A stretch of 64,000 bases of DNA, taken from the NCBI GenBank assembly GCA_963989245.1, contig OZ022358.1, forward strand, positions 6,199,674 to 6,263,673, written 5' to 3'. The translations under genes and the position numbers were made by a program. The notes below the pieces were generated by a model. It worked only from the letters and a program-made list of their open reading frames with translations. It was not told the DNA's origin and made no database searches. This document shows, in pieces, positions 33,392 through 45,356 of this stretch. Position 1 is the stretch's first letter; each line of letters opens with the position of its first letter. This DNA comes from Nansenia antarctica (taxonomy: Eukaryota > Chordata > Actinopteri > Argentiniformes > Microstomatidae).

Positions 33392-36300
33392 TCACTCAGT
33401 TGAGGATTGTTTTTTGTCATCCATCCTTTTCTGAAAAAAAAAAAGACAAGAAATCATTTAAACTAGATAATAAGTCCCAAAAGGAACGCCACTGATGCCC
33501 AAGAACACCAGCACTACATTAACACATCGCCATAGTAACCTCATCTTTGAATTTGGCAGAGATTCCTGGGTGCTCTGGGAGGTGACAAATCCCTACAGTG
33601 CCGTCAGTAAATATTCACCCCCCCCCCAGACTTTCTCTCCTTTCTTTTTCCCTCCACATTCTGTTGTGTTACAACCTCATTAAGATTTCCAACCTTTAAG
33701 GTTTCCAACGCGTTCACTTTGACAGCCCTAATTTTAAAGTCTGGTTGTAAACAACTAAATGTGGAAACGGTCCAGAGGTGGGAATACTTGCCAAAGGCAC
33801 TGTATATTTATTTAGAGATGTAGATTGACAGTAAAAAACTGAGGAAAGTGGAGAACGTGTTCTGGTCTACCAAGGTTAATGACGCAGAAGTTCTTATAAT
33901 GCTTTTCAGCGACATGCTCATTCTTCTGTTTGTTCCTTTAAAAAAAAGAGCAGAAAATCACCTTAAGGTTCAGGTAATGTTCCTCACTGCTACAGTGGAT
34001 CGATTTGGCTGTTTTCTCATTGGTGTAGAACATGTTGCACAGCTTGCAGAAGAATCCAGTCCTTGGTTCCACATAATCAACCCCTGCAAATAAAAGAAAA
34101 AGATAATCTCAGGTTTGTTGTCTCACTGACGTTCAATATACGTTCTCAATGACAGTGATAGTAAACCTTCCTTTACACATGACCACGTGCCAATTCAGGG
34201 AGAAACATCCAATAAAGCAACATCATTGAGAAAAAAAGAAGAAAAAAAAAAAAGAAAAAGTGTCCTTACCGATGGGGTTGTCGGGTTGGTAAGGACCTAG
34301 AGGTTCCTCCTCCTTCTTCTCCTCCTCCTCCTCCTCCTCCTCCTCCTCCTCACCTTCTGGGACGGCTCCAACACCACCGGCCTCCTTACCCTCAGGGTCC
34401 CCAGAGGGCCCCTCGCAGTCAGACACCGCGCTCTGGACCTCCTTTCCCTGGAAACACAGCAATGTCATTCACTCAGCCGCTCTACACATTCTGAGATACA
34501 GAGATACCACCGCACAAGTGAATGCACCCGTATTCATATGTCCTCACCTCCCCCACGGAACACCTCTTTGTCCCATCATCTCCACCACAATCCTTGTGTC
34601 CATATCTCCTCTTTTTTTGCTGGGCCAACCATCGTTGTTCGTATTTCAGTGGAGCATTCCTGTGTTCAGAGAGCAAGAGAATACAATGTCACCCCATTAA
34701 CAGTAAAATAATGACTGGATACATACAAGCATATGGACAGTTATCAATAGTTTCAAGAAAAGAAAGGAGCAAACCAGTTGAGCTAGCAGTGCAAATGATG
34801 TAGCTAGATACAACCATAACTCAGACATGTTCAACGAACAAGGATGTTATTCCAAACACTAATCTAAATAATGTTTGTGGTCAGAATATATTAATGTAAA
34901 AAATACTTTACCATGGTACCAGTGAATCTCCCTTTCTGCACAAAGAGATCATTAAATTGGTTCCTTTGAATCGGGCAGGGGATTTAGAATATTTCTTCAC
35001 TATTTTCTGAGCAGCTTCCACCGTCTCCATCTGGATGTAGCACTGAAAGATTAAACGAAGAAACAATTCACATCAGAATTTTTACATTTCTCTAAGAAAC
35101 CCCCTCAAATAACAAAATGGGCCCGCCGCGAAAGGCTACCTTTCTCTGACGCCAGTTCAAATTAAAGCCAGTGATTTTTCCATAAGGATAGAAGAATCGG
35201 AACAGGGAGGCGTCAGAGTACTTCAGGAGCGGAAGCATTCCTACGTAGATGGATCTCCCACTGGGACCCTACATGGACAACATCACATGATCATACTGTA
35301 CATATAATAGAGACAACATCCAGCATCCATGTCTGCTACAACCTCACCATATGGATAGGTATAGCTTATTCAAATGATATATTATTCAAAATCAGATTTC
35401 AATCTTCTCATATCAAGTTACAGTATGGGTACTACACCAAACCTACCTCCAATTTTTGCAGTGTAAGGCACTTGCTTACATAGACATTTTTCCCAAAGAT
35501 CTGGGCTTTCTTCTTGTCTTTGTAAAATGTCACCATTTCACTTGCTTGTTCTGAAGTTTCAAGCTCTAACCATGCCTGGAAATAAAGCAACATTAGTTAG
35601 TTAACATTAGTACCCCATAGAAAAACAGGAGAGTATCTCATTTATAAACCTACCTCCTGTTTGTAGAAGGATATGGCATGGTTCACCACTTTCCCAAAAG
35701 GCTCTGCCAGTTTCAAGAGGACATCCTCCAAGCCATAGCCCCTTCTGATGGGGCGTATACTAATCACTTTTCGTTCCTGTAATGAAAGACAAAAACGTTG
35801 TTTTTGCAACCGAAAAAACTGCCCTAAATGCCAATATGGTGGCAAAATAATATGCTGCCTATTAGTACAGTAGAGGGGAGGGGGTTTTGAGAATTAATAA
35901 CATACATTAAATTCCACTTAATCTTTATCGATGGCATTTTATTTTTGGGTGTATTTGGCTGTTTTGATTTCGGGTATGCTATAGCTCGACTATTGATAAA
36001 CAATTTTTGCAATTGGAAATGGTTTGGACAGCTGTAATTTTAATTGGTTATACAAAATGCATGCACCGCTTTAATGCATGTGTCGGGATTAGTGGCATTC
36101 TTTTTCCCCCTGTTCTGCATTATTGTTATGTTAGCCTAATTTCCGTATTCATAAGAAGATATAAGATTAACACTAGAAATAAGTGAATAAGTTAAAGTTG
36201 GCTTATTTTGCGTTTAAGATTAAGTGATTTCTTGCCGATGACTGCCTTTGTGAATGTTGTAATCGAAATATTGATTATTTGTTCATACCACCCACTAATT

Positions 36301-39300
36301 ATTGGACCATGAACATTTTCGAAAGAGTTATGCACATCCTTAGTTTAATAGCATACAGTAATAGTGCTGATTGAGTGAACTATTCACACAGTTCACATGG
36401 CCATTGTTGACATTGTCTTCCTAGATGAACCAAGTACAGTAGTTGCCATTTGGATGAATACCAACCTGTGAAGAAGACTCAGTTGGATCTGCAAATAAGA
36501 ACAAGAGTTGATTATAGATTGGAATCTACAAATGACCGTAATGCACTTTTCATATATCTGAATAGTAAGAATATATTTTTCTTTTGGTGTCAAGTAAGAT
36601 CCGTTTGTTTTGCATCATTCATTGCTTACCGTCCTCTGACCCCCCTGCAGCATTGTTATCAAGTTCATCCAATGTAACAAAATCATCCATGTTCTCAGGA
36701 AAATCCATATCGTCCATGTCCTCCTGTGGAAATATCAATCAATAAATTACATAACAAAGAGTTTCAAAAGCAACGCAACGCGATATTGGGTCTCTCATGA
36801 CAATGGTTATGCTGCAATCATTTGTCACCTTTAAAAGCTGATGAAACACTGAATATGACAGTTACATAATCTTCTATTCAATGGTCTGAAACTATGCTGC
36901 ATGAAAACAAATGACATTGAGTCAGTGTTTCCTCTATATGCATTTATTGGTGGCGGGCCGCCACGAATGAATTTCCTCCGCCACAAATTGATTCAGTCCA
37001 CAAACAAAACAAAAAAAAGTTCTCAAAAAAATAAATAAAAAAATCTGAACATTTTAGCTGATTAAAATATATCTGATCCTAGATCAGCGCTATAATGGAT
37101 AATGGATGTTGACTAAAAGTACACCTAAATCCACGCCCATCTCTCTCTAACCGCTGATCCAAAATCAGATTAATGACATTAAACATTCAGTTGACGACGT
37201 GACACAAGGGCTCCTGATTGGTCTAAATGTGAACTGTGGTATTCTGTGTACAGGTCACCGTAGTGACATCAGGTCAGGTGGGCAGGTTACGACGAGACAA
37301 CAAGAGACCGGTATTGTAGAGCTTACAGAGCGAGTTAAAATAAAGACACTACATTGAAATACAGAAGGACTCACGTGTATGTTTAATAGAATAACACGAC
37401 ATGGTGTCAGAAGTCCTGTAAGTGAGTGTTAAGAGTTAGATCGGCCGACAAGTGTAATTTGAGCTCGTGACGGTGAGAAGGGAGAAGAAAAGATGGATGC
37501 TAATGCTAACGCGGGAGCAGCTGCAGTCCAGGGGGGTATTCCATCAACGTCGCTAAAGGAAAATCCTGGCTTATTTTGGATAACTCTCGCGAGACTTGTC
37601 AGAATATGCCTGGATATTTTTCCAGTTTCAAGTGCTACGTTCAGCATCCAGCCTCCGGATCAGCCTAGCATCTAAAAGATACAAAAAGCTGATCTAGCTA
37701 GCTAGGTGCACAAATAAGCTACAGCGGGAGAGCCATCAGCATCGGCTAGCTGTGGTGGTGTATCAGCAGACATTAGCAAGTCAAAAAACGATTCTTATGT
37801 GCCGTCACTTTAGCAACGACACAGTATTGTCAAGGGGAAAAGAAGGGGAGACGATTTTTTTATTGACAACGGAATTACATGCTGGAAAAACATGCAGACA
37901 CAGACAATAAGAGACACACGGGAGAAGTACGGGAAAACAGGGCTGATGTGGGTGTCATCAAAGGTAAGAGTTTGTTTTCTTTAACTCAGCTGATACTCAG
38001 CTGTTTACCGAATGCTCCATCTGACTGTGAATTTACTTCTGTAATTATTGTAATTCGTATTATATTATAGCTGATGATCTTTGTGTGTGTGTATGTGACT
38101 GTCAGTCACAAGTTTATATTCTGTATTTTCATAAAAAAAATTTGGGCCATCCTCTAGTTTTGGCTGAAATTACGTCGTTGTTTTGAGCACGCGTGCGCGG
38201 GGAAAAAAAATCGTGCACGCGGTGCGCGCGGTCAGGGCTACCCGCCACCAATGTAAAAATTCCTGGAGGAAACACTGAGAGTTGTCAAACAGTTTAAACC
38301 CACTGGTCAGGATGATGCCATGCTAGGGTTGCCGATAATCTACATGACAGTTAGGCATATCTATTGCTCCTTTAAGAGGCCAGGGCAGACATGGTACTGC
38401 AAAGACTTGCCCATGTGTTCTAGTTGAATCCATGTTCAACCATTAAGTTAACCATTTCAAAGGCCAAATACTAGCCAACCTTACACAGTGACTATTCCAT
38501 AATGAATATCAAATGTCAAATCAACATGTGTTATGTAGTTAGATATGTAGTGTCTAGATTCTGTGCCCTTGGAAACCGTTCAAATGACTAGCTATTTCAC
38601 CATTAGAGATACCAAGCTTATAACGCTACCCAACAAACTCACAATGGTCAAAGAATATTCCAACAATCCATGACTGAAACTGGGCCTTGCTGACTTGAGC
38701 CACAGACAACATGTCTGGGCTGACGACGACACTGTCAGACCGACTTGATTAGCCAATGAAATCTCAGCAAGATTTCAGCAGTTCTAGAATATAAAATGAC
38801 CGTAGTAGCCATTTCAAATGATCACAGTGGAAGATCTCAACCAAACCAATTTTTCTTGGGAATGTTCCCAGAATTTCAACCAAGTTGAGGGGTTAAAACA
38901 AAAATGCTTTATGGGCCCCATGGCTGGGTACCTGCAACTTGGTCACTTGATATAAACCTTATTTTCAATTCTGGGAACAATAAGCCTTGCTTTGTTGGTT
39001 CAGGTCACAAATATGAATGACAAGAATTCCTTACATCATCTTCATGAAAGCTCCTCTGCTCCATCTCATCCTCCAATGGGACGTCAGTATTGCAAAGAGC
39101 AGGATCATCCGTAGCCTTTGGATCAGAATCCACCAAGCTCTCGTCGACCAAAAGTTCGGGGGTTTCCTGTTCCCTCTTGTCTTTAGCGTCTGCCGCAACA
39201 GAGTCACTTTTGGAACAAGCAGGGTCTTCAGCATCAACATCAGTGCCGGCCTTAGCATCAGCATCATCGCCAGTCTTAGCATCAGCATCATCGCCAGTCT

Positions 39301-42300
39301 TAGCATCAGCATCATCGCCATTCTTAGCATCAGCATCATCGCCAGTCTCAGTGTGAACATCATCGCCAGCCTTAATGTGAACATCACCAGTCTCAGTGTC
39401 AACATCACCAGTCTTAGTGTCAACATCACCAGTCTTAGTGTGAACATCACCAGTCTCAGTGTCAACATCACCAGTCTCAGTGTGAACATCATCACCAGTC
39501 TCAGTGTGAACATCACCAGTCTCAGTGTCAACATCACCAGTCTCAGTGTCGTCAACATCATCTAACATGTTTTCTTCGTCTTCCACCGTAATCCCCTCTT
39601 CAGTTGGATCCGTGTTTTCCATATCAAGTGGGTCCTCCTTGTTGTCCTCTGATGTGCTTTTCTGGCTCTCTCCTTGCTCCACCACTTTCTCAACAGGTTG
39701 TTTGCTTGCGCTGGTTTTCTGTTTGTTTGTTGAGTTTGAGGTCTTGCTGGTATCTTCACTCTTGTGCCTTTTACTGGACTCTACTCTTCTGGACGTGGCG
39801 GAGTCAGGACTCTCTCTACAAGGCAAAAACCATTGAAGTAAACTTCTCCAACACTCAGATGAGTCCCATAGGAAAATTAACCTGGCCACCGAAGCCCCAG
39901 GAGAAGGACTCATTACTTACCTTAATCGCTTGTTTGAGGAGTTGACTTTGACACTCTTTCCATTGATCCTGAGGGGGTTGGTGTGGTAGTACTTCACCAT
40001 AATGACAGCATCCTCCCAATCTACCATCTCGATCAGGGCCTGCAGAGAAACAAGAAAAAGGTCTACAGAGAGATGCTTCAAGAGTGGTACAATGCACATT
40101 TTGGTGTGTTCATTTTGGTACATTTTGTAAATACATGCCCTGGATTATGCATTTATCTCTAGTAATTGTGTTCCTTACAAATAAAAAGAAGTCATAACTT
40201 GAAATCACCACAAAAATGTTAAGCCAACCTGATCGTTTTGAAATTGAGAATGCCGCACTTCCCCAAACATTTTGGCCAGCTCCATAATCTCAGTTTCTCT
40301 TTCCTTCCCAGGAGGAACACAGGAAAAAGTGACCAGTGCGTTGTTGATGTTGCGTTTGGTTGACCGTTTCTCTGGTTCATCCAACCTTGGTGTCTGAAGA
40401 AACAAAAACAAAGCTCATACTATGGTCTGTGAAAAACGGGAGAGACTGACAGTTTTGACTTTAAGAGGGTACACTTACATGAATATTGCACACCCTAGGT
40501 GACAGGTACATGGTTATGTTATTGTTCTTCACGTAAGCTGGCTTAACACGCATCAAGCTGTTCACCATACTGACTGCCTCCTCGTGTTCACTAAACTCCA
40601 GGAAGCCCTACAACAAAGCAAAAGACAACATTTGGTAGATATTAAACTACAGACAATTTCAAGAGTTGAGTATTCATTCATTTGCTATTCCAACACACTT
40701 TTAAATTACCTGGCAGAGAAACACCAAATGTTTTACAACCGTGCCAAAGGGCTTAGCCAGAGTCAGCAAGTCTTCAACACCAACAGAAGAACCCCGGGGA
40801 AATTTGGTTACCACCACCTTTGTTCCAGCCTGAAGCAAGTTATGAATAAAACAGTCAAACTTCAACCAAGTGTTTAGGTTAGCACACAGTAATAATTATA
40901 CCTTAGATAATAGCCCACAAAACTGCAACAGTCAATGAGAACAATAACAAATTGGTATAAAAGATCAACATAAATAGCACTGTATGTAAACGGATTAGCC
41001 AATCAAAATGGCATTCTAAAGTGTAGGATAACATCTACAGTATAACACTACTTCATATTCACCTAATCAATCACAGGTTTATTATCATCATGGCATACCA
41101 TCATAGTCTTATTTGTAGACAAGACTAGCAAAATGTATGCCAATAAATTACAGTATATAAGAGGTGAATAGAAAGGGGGCTAGTTATGAGAAAACATGCA
41201 ATGAAAACAAAAGGGTCATTACCATCGGCTTCAAACGGTGCGTATAGACACCTAAAGATAAAAAGACAAAACATGAGGAGGTGGTGATTTAAATGTTCCA
41301 ATATATTCCGATATGTAACACATTTGTCTAAGAAAGTGAATCATCATCAGCAAGGAAGTCATGCTCGGGCCAGGGGCAGACATAATGCTAGAAGGACTTT
41401 TTTTATTTTTTACAGTAGAGGAACTGTACAGTGGGGTAGAGGGGATGGGGAGGTTTCGGAAGGGTCAACAGGATGTCTTGTTGTGCTGTGGCCTGTGGAC
41501 ACTTGATTGTAGAAGTGCAGGGAGTAATCACCTGAGGCATGCTCTGAGTTATGTGATCTCTTATATGGCATAAAAGGACGGGGTCCTCTTCTTGGAGGAG
41601 AAACATCCTCTCTACGTGGGACAGGAATCACCCTGAAAGTTTAACATATTACGGGTTAGAGGTAAGGACAAAGCATTGTCAATCATTATTAATCATGAAC
41701 AGTCTTTTGGAGTCAGATATAACGTAATGTTAAGTTGTGTAAGTTGGTCATTTGACCACTTGTATGAGTTTGTTCGATCATGTCCATGACTATTAGAAAT
41801 AATCATTGGGAATAAATCTATGTCTTATGCTTGACCCGTCATCTATTTTCAGTGTGTTATTTTCATATTATATTGTGTGTTGTATTCGTTTTGTGGGTAA
41901 CGTGCGTTCTCACTGCAAATGCATCACTCCGTGGAGCGATTGCAATCGGATCAAGACCACCTTGTCTAGGCGGACTCGGTCCGGTTGATTTGCTGCGGAT
42001 CAGAGTGCGGTTGCTGTGTTCACATATGCCCAAACGAACCAGATTAGGAGGGGAAACGCTCCCTGATTCGGACCAACTAGCTACGTGTGAATCCACCCTT
42101 ACTATGATTCTATTGAAGGTAGCCAGTTTTCTATCAAAAAGTTTCATGCCACTTACTTCTTATTGGATGTCTCATGTTTCTCCAAATCTGGATATCTGTC
42201 AAAACAAACTTGAAATCAGGCAACCTAATAAAATCACATGCAAAATGTTACACACTAATGTAATCTTAACAAGTACAACTGACTAAGACTACGTCACACA

Positions 42301-43357
42301 CATACATTCTGAGGGCGGTGCTACACACCGAAACGTCAGCCATTCTGTGTGTCCCTCAATACATTTTCTTTTTGATTAAGACTTAGTTATTGCTCCTATT
42401 TTTCTCTTTGTTCTGAATGTCTGAGAGGATGAGAAAATGTTGCTGTCCAAGTTGAGCACCATTTTTAAGCTGGACTGTAGTGCATCTGGTAGTGCATCAC
42501 GTCTTGTTCTCAGATTTCACCAGATCAGTAATTTAAACAAATCTAAATGACATTATAATATGAACTGTAATATGCAAAAATGTTCCCAGGAAACACTCAC
42601 TGAAGCAACAGTTGTCGTCGGCTGGAACTATGGGTCACTCCGTTGAAGTGGTCCTTCCATGTCTGGGAAAAGAGAAACATTTATGCACGCGCTGATAAAG
42701 GCCGAGATCACTTCTTTCAATAAATTGCTGCAATACGTCTTTCAACCGTCAATGTAATACATTCCAGAAGTATCACACGACCCTTACCTTGCTGGAATTT
42801 GACATGGAGTTACATAGAGAGCATGTGTGTGGAAACACCTTCGGCGTAATTCCACGAAAATCATCCACTTGATAAGAGAGTGGAAACCTGGGCAAGCTGT
42901 CTGATGGCTTTTGAGGGCCCCTTGAGGGCCTTGCGTGACAAGAATCTCTCCTCCCTTCTGTCCGCTCAGGCCGTCTATAGCTTTGCCCTCTCCTGTAGTC
43001 AGTGTCGCCGTGGTTGTTTGACCGGCGAGGGCCCACCACGGCAGGACTACCCTGTCTGCCGCGACCTTTTGAACCGGTATCCTCTTGGTGTCTGACTCTT
43101 GGGGGGGAGGTCTCCCCCTGCTCCTCTTTCTTGGCTCGTTTGGTCTTCAGCTGCATTATCAGAAAAGGCAAGGTCTCCACGCTGATCTCGTTCTCTGGGA
43201 TCTGGGCCAGAGCGTCCACGTCTTCCGGAGAGAGCCCCAGAGTGGCGTACAGGCTCACGGTGCTCATCCCTGGCCCTGCATCGGCAGAACCGTGAGCTTT
43301 TGCAGAGCTGTGACTCTCGCCAGATTTCTTCTCACTGTAGTTCTCTCTTTCCTCCAT
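33392..43357 (-). CDS. Matrin-3-like RNA-binding protein, copy A (20 coding exons)
   Basis: Exons on the minus strand: 42788-43378 (ATG 43357), 42601-42662, 42157-42195, 41430-41632, 41223-41251, 40710-40829, 40479-40607, 40229-40393, 39921-40039, 39035-39815, 36630-36723, 36466-36488, 35654-35776, 35447-35575, 35140-35268, 34912-35042, 34548-34659, 34270-34447, 33962-34083 and 33392-33430. They join in frame to about 1098 aa. Matching matrin 3, it has an N-terminal PENE..VETLPFLIMQLK segment, a first zinc finger across the first two coding exons (DFRGITPKVFPHTCSLCN...HFNGVTHS), RRMs, an acidic linker, and a C-terminal LGPYQPDNPIGVDYVEPRTG followed by the finger CKLCNMFYTNE...HC. Four RRM-like units are seen, two before and two after the acidic repeat; matrin 3 itself has two. 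It is expected to be a nuclear RNA-binding protein. ZNF638 is a less likely alternative. Confidence 0.87.
34309..34352 (-). repeat. Poly-glutamate (TCC)n tract, copy A
   Basis: A CTC/TCC run encodes 11 consecutive Glu followed by KKEEE in the exon before the C-terminal zinc finger. Copy B has six fewer Glu residues (exon 160 versus 178 bp), so the tract is length-variable. Confidence 0.9.
36923..38277. mobile_element. hAT-like element inserted in copy A
   Basis: Termini CAGTGTTTCCTC (36923) and GAGGAAACACTG (ending 38277), with a 5-bp target duplication TGAGT/AGAGT. Copy B has the empty site (CATTGAGTTGTC, near 51283). The interior has a Gypsy-like leader fragment (ACATGGTGTCAGAAGT near 37400) of low confidence and shares 37845-37935 plus both ends with the element at 61053-62016. 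There is no transposase. It lies in the 2.3-kb intron between the acidic exon and the next exon. Confidence 0.85.
39234..39570 (-). repeat. 21-bp coding minisatellite, acidic linker of copy A
   Basis: About 16 imperfect units encode (V/A)(D/H)(T/A)(E/K)TGD-type heptapeptides, with some units carrying one extra Asp. Copy B (52234-52530) has fewer units and a different order (exon 739 versus 781 bp, in-frame). The regular spaced appearance resembles a CRISPR array at a glance, but it is coding. Confidence 0.92.
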
Positions 43358-44139
43358 CCTCAAACACCCAGGGTTATTCTGAAAGGGAAACGAGTATATT
43401 TCATTGCATGGCTTAAAGTCTTTTAAACCAAACCCTGTCTGAATTGTTGAGTGATGGGCAAGAGGTGTCCAAGAGCCAAGCAGTGTTTGACAACGATACA
43501 TAACTGGGACCAGTTCCATCCCGTTTCAGCAATTAGACCAACCCAATACCTTTAGAATTCCAAACACTCAACAGTAATAATAAAAAAAAGCAAGATGCAA
43601 TAATAGCTACGATTATAACAAAAGTCAACGATGAGATGAAACCACAGAAGTCAAGTCAGCTGGCGGGTTAGGGGCTAACCTAGCATGTTAGCTTAGCATC
43701 ATGACACGGACACAACGGGCTACCTAGCATGTTAGCTTAGCATAATCACATGGACATAACGTTACAGCCAACCGCCATCTAGCCTTTGTGGCCTTCTCGT
43801 TGTTACCGCCACCACGCGAGTCTGACAAATTAGACCCCATTAGATGTGCACATGTAACTAGATTACTGTCTCGATGTTTGTATTTGTGAGATGATAAAAA
43901 CGAATTCATCGTCCTGAAATTGTTCATCAGTGTTTGATAACGATACATAAAATGGGACGCGTTCCATACCATGCCAGCAATTAGACCGACCCATTTAGCT
44001 GGCTACACCGTGTTACGCGGTACGCACGCTCGAGACTCTAGACTATGGCAAACAGACGACAAATTCAAATTGTCGTTAACAAATTAATCAAGATATCTTT
44101 GTTTAACGCTGAAAAGACCGTGCATATAATAATACATAC

Positions 44140-44340
44140 CGTTTGCGTTTAAGATGATGTCCTCTCGAGTTTTGGGGCTAGTCTGTCTTGGAGACACAGC
44201 GAGCAGGACCGTAAGCAAACAGGATGTAGCTGACAACCAATCGGTGCAGGGTATGCTGCTCTTCGACCAATCCCACGGTAGTCTGGGGACAACCCCCAGA
44301 GAGTCCCTCCCAGTAGGAAGAAGCTAAGCCAATGGAGTGA
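44140..44340 (-). promoter_or_regulatory. Promoter and noncoding first exon of matrin-3-like copy A
   Basis: On the minus strand a splice donor AAACG|GTATGT ends an exon at 44140, and its partner acceptor is TTTCAG at 43379-43380. Upstream are three CCAAT boxes, read as CCAAT on the plus strand at 44237-44241, 44267-44271 and 44329-44333. There is no TATA box. This is the expected layout of a broadly expressed TATA-less promoter. The transcription start cannot be fixed from sequence. Confidence 0.6.
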
Positions 44341-44360
44341 GACTAGGATGAAGCCTATAG

Positions 44361-44607
44361 GTGACGTTAGAATTATACGGTTCTTTCTCCATTTTTGTCA
44401 AAATTGAGTTTTTTTTTTTACATAATCTGATCCATTAGGTGTTTATTAATGCCTGTGTGGTGTTATTTTTTAAAATGTTGACATTTTTGAGTTAGTAATT
44501 CATAAAATACAAAGGTTCCATCTCACAAAACATAATGTAAAAACTTTGACGCTCAATATCTCTGAACTGCCCTAAACGGAGATAGAACCTTATCATTCTA
44601 AGCTCAC
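44361..44607. mobile_element. 247-bp MITE
   Basis: Imperfect 30-bp inverted ends, GTGACGTTAGAATTATACGG at left and the complement of GTGAGCTTAGAATGATAAGG at right. A reverse-complement copy lacking one end is at 18601-18820, next to the intact transporter. The MITE predates the inverted duplication. Confidence 0.8.
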
Positions 44608-45356
44608 GTAAAGGCTGTGTTCGGAATAGTGTACTAGTATAATATTCATGCTAGGTATGACGTAGATTTTGAGTATGCAGTGCGTTCACACTGTATAAGT
44701 ACGTGAAATGTGAGTATGCGAGAAATCTAGTATCCGGGAACTTTGCCCTCCTGTCATGTCCACGCCCCTTTTTGGGTGGTAGACGTTTTAGGAGTTTGAC
44801 TGGTGGTCAATGCACTGTGGTCTTTGCTACTTTAATACGCTAAAATAAGAAAACAGTATTGCTTTTTAGCTATTAGTTGCCCAAATCCGATGGCCAGTCA
44901 GGCAAACAATTACATAGTGTGGAATATAGCGAAGAAAACACTTATTTGATAGAGAAATTGTCACAATCAGATCAATCACAACAGAATAAAAACATCTATT
45001 ATATTTAGTAATTCGACAGTGAAAACATTTCAATGTACAGTTTAAAATCATATTGCATTGCTCCACATCATACAATGAAGGATGTTTCTAACCAATTATT
45101 CCATAACCTTTCAGATTTCTCTATTAATATACATTTTATTATTGTGTATGTAAGCTATAACTCTATTTATGACATCCACAATTACACGTTTCTGACATAA
45201 TTAATATATACGGTGTAATGACTTAGATGGGCATATATTTCGAAAGATAAAATAAGATTAGACATTTCATGACCTTTTTGTCCTCATGACTACATTAAAC
45301 AATATTGTCTCTTTTTCTTCTTCATTTATTTTCAGATCTTCAGTTCAAATTGCATA

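Noticed and set aside
37290..37420. Gypsy LTR end with primer-binding-like TGGTGTCAGAAGT
   Set aside because: Only a short leader-like motif is seen; no LTR boundaries or gag/pol could be defined, so it is mentioned only inside the hAT entry.
39234..39570. CRISPR-like array of regularly spaced repeats
   Set aside because: Units are contiguous 21-bp coding repeats in frame with the matrin-3-like exon, in a eukaryotic context.
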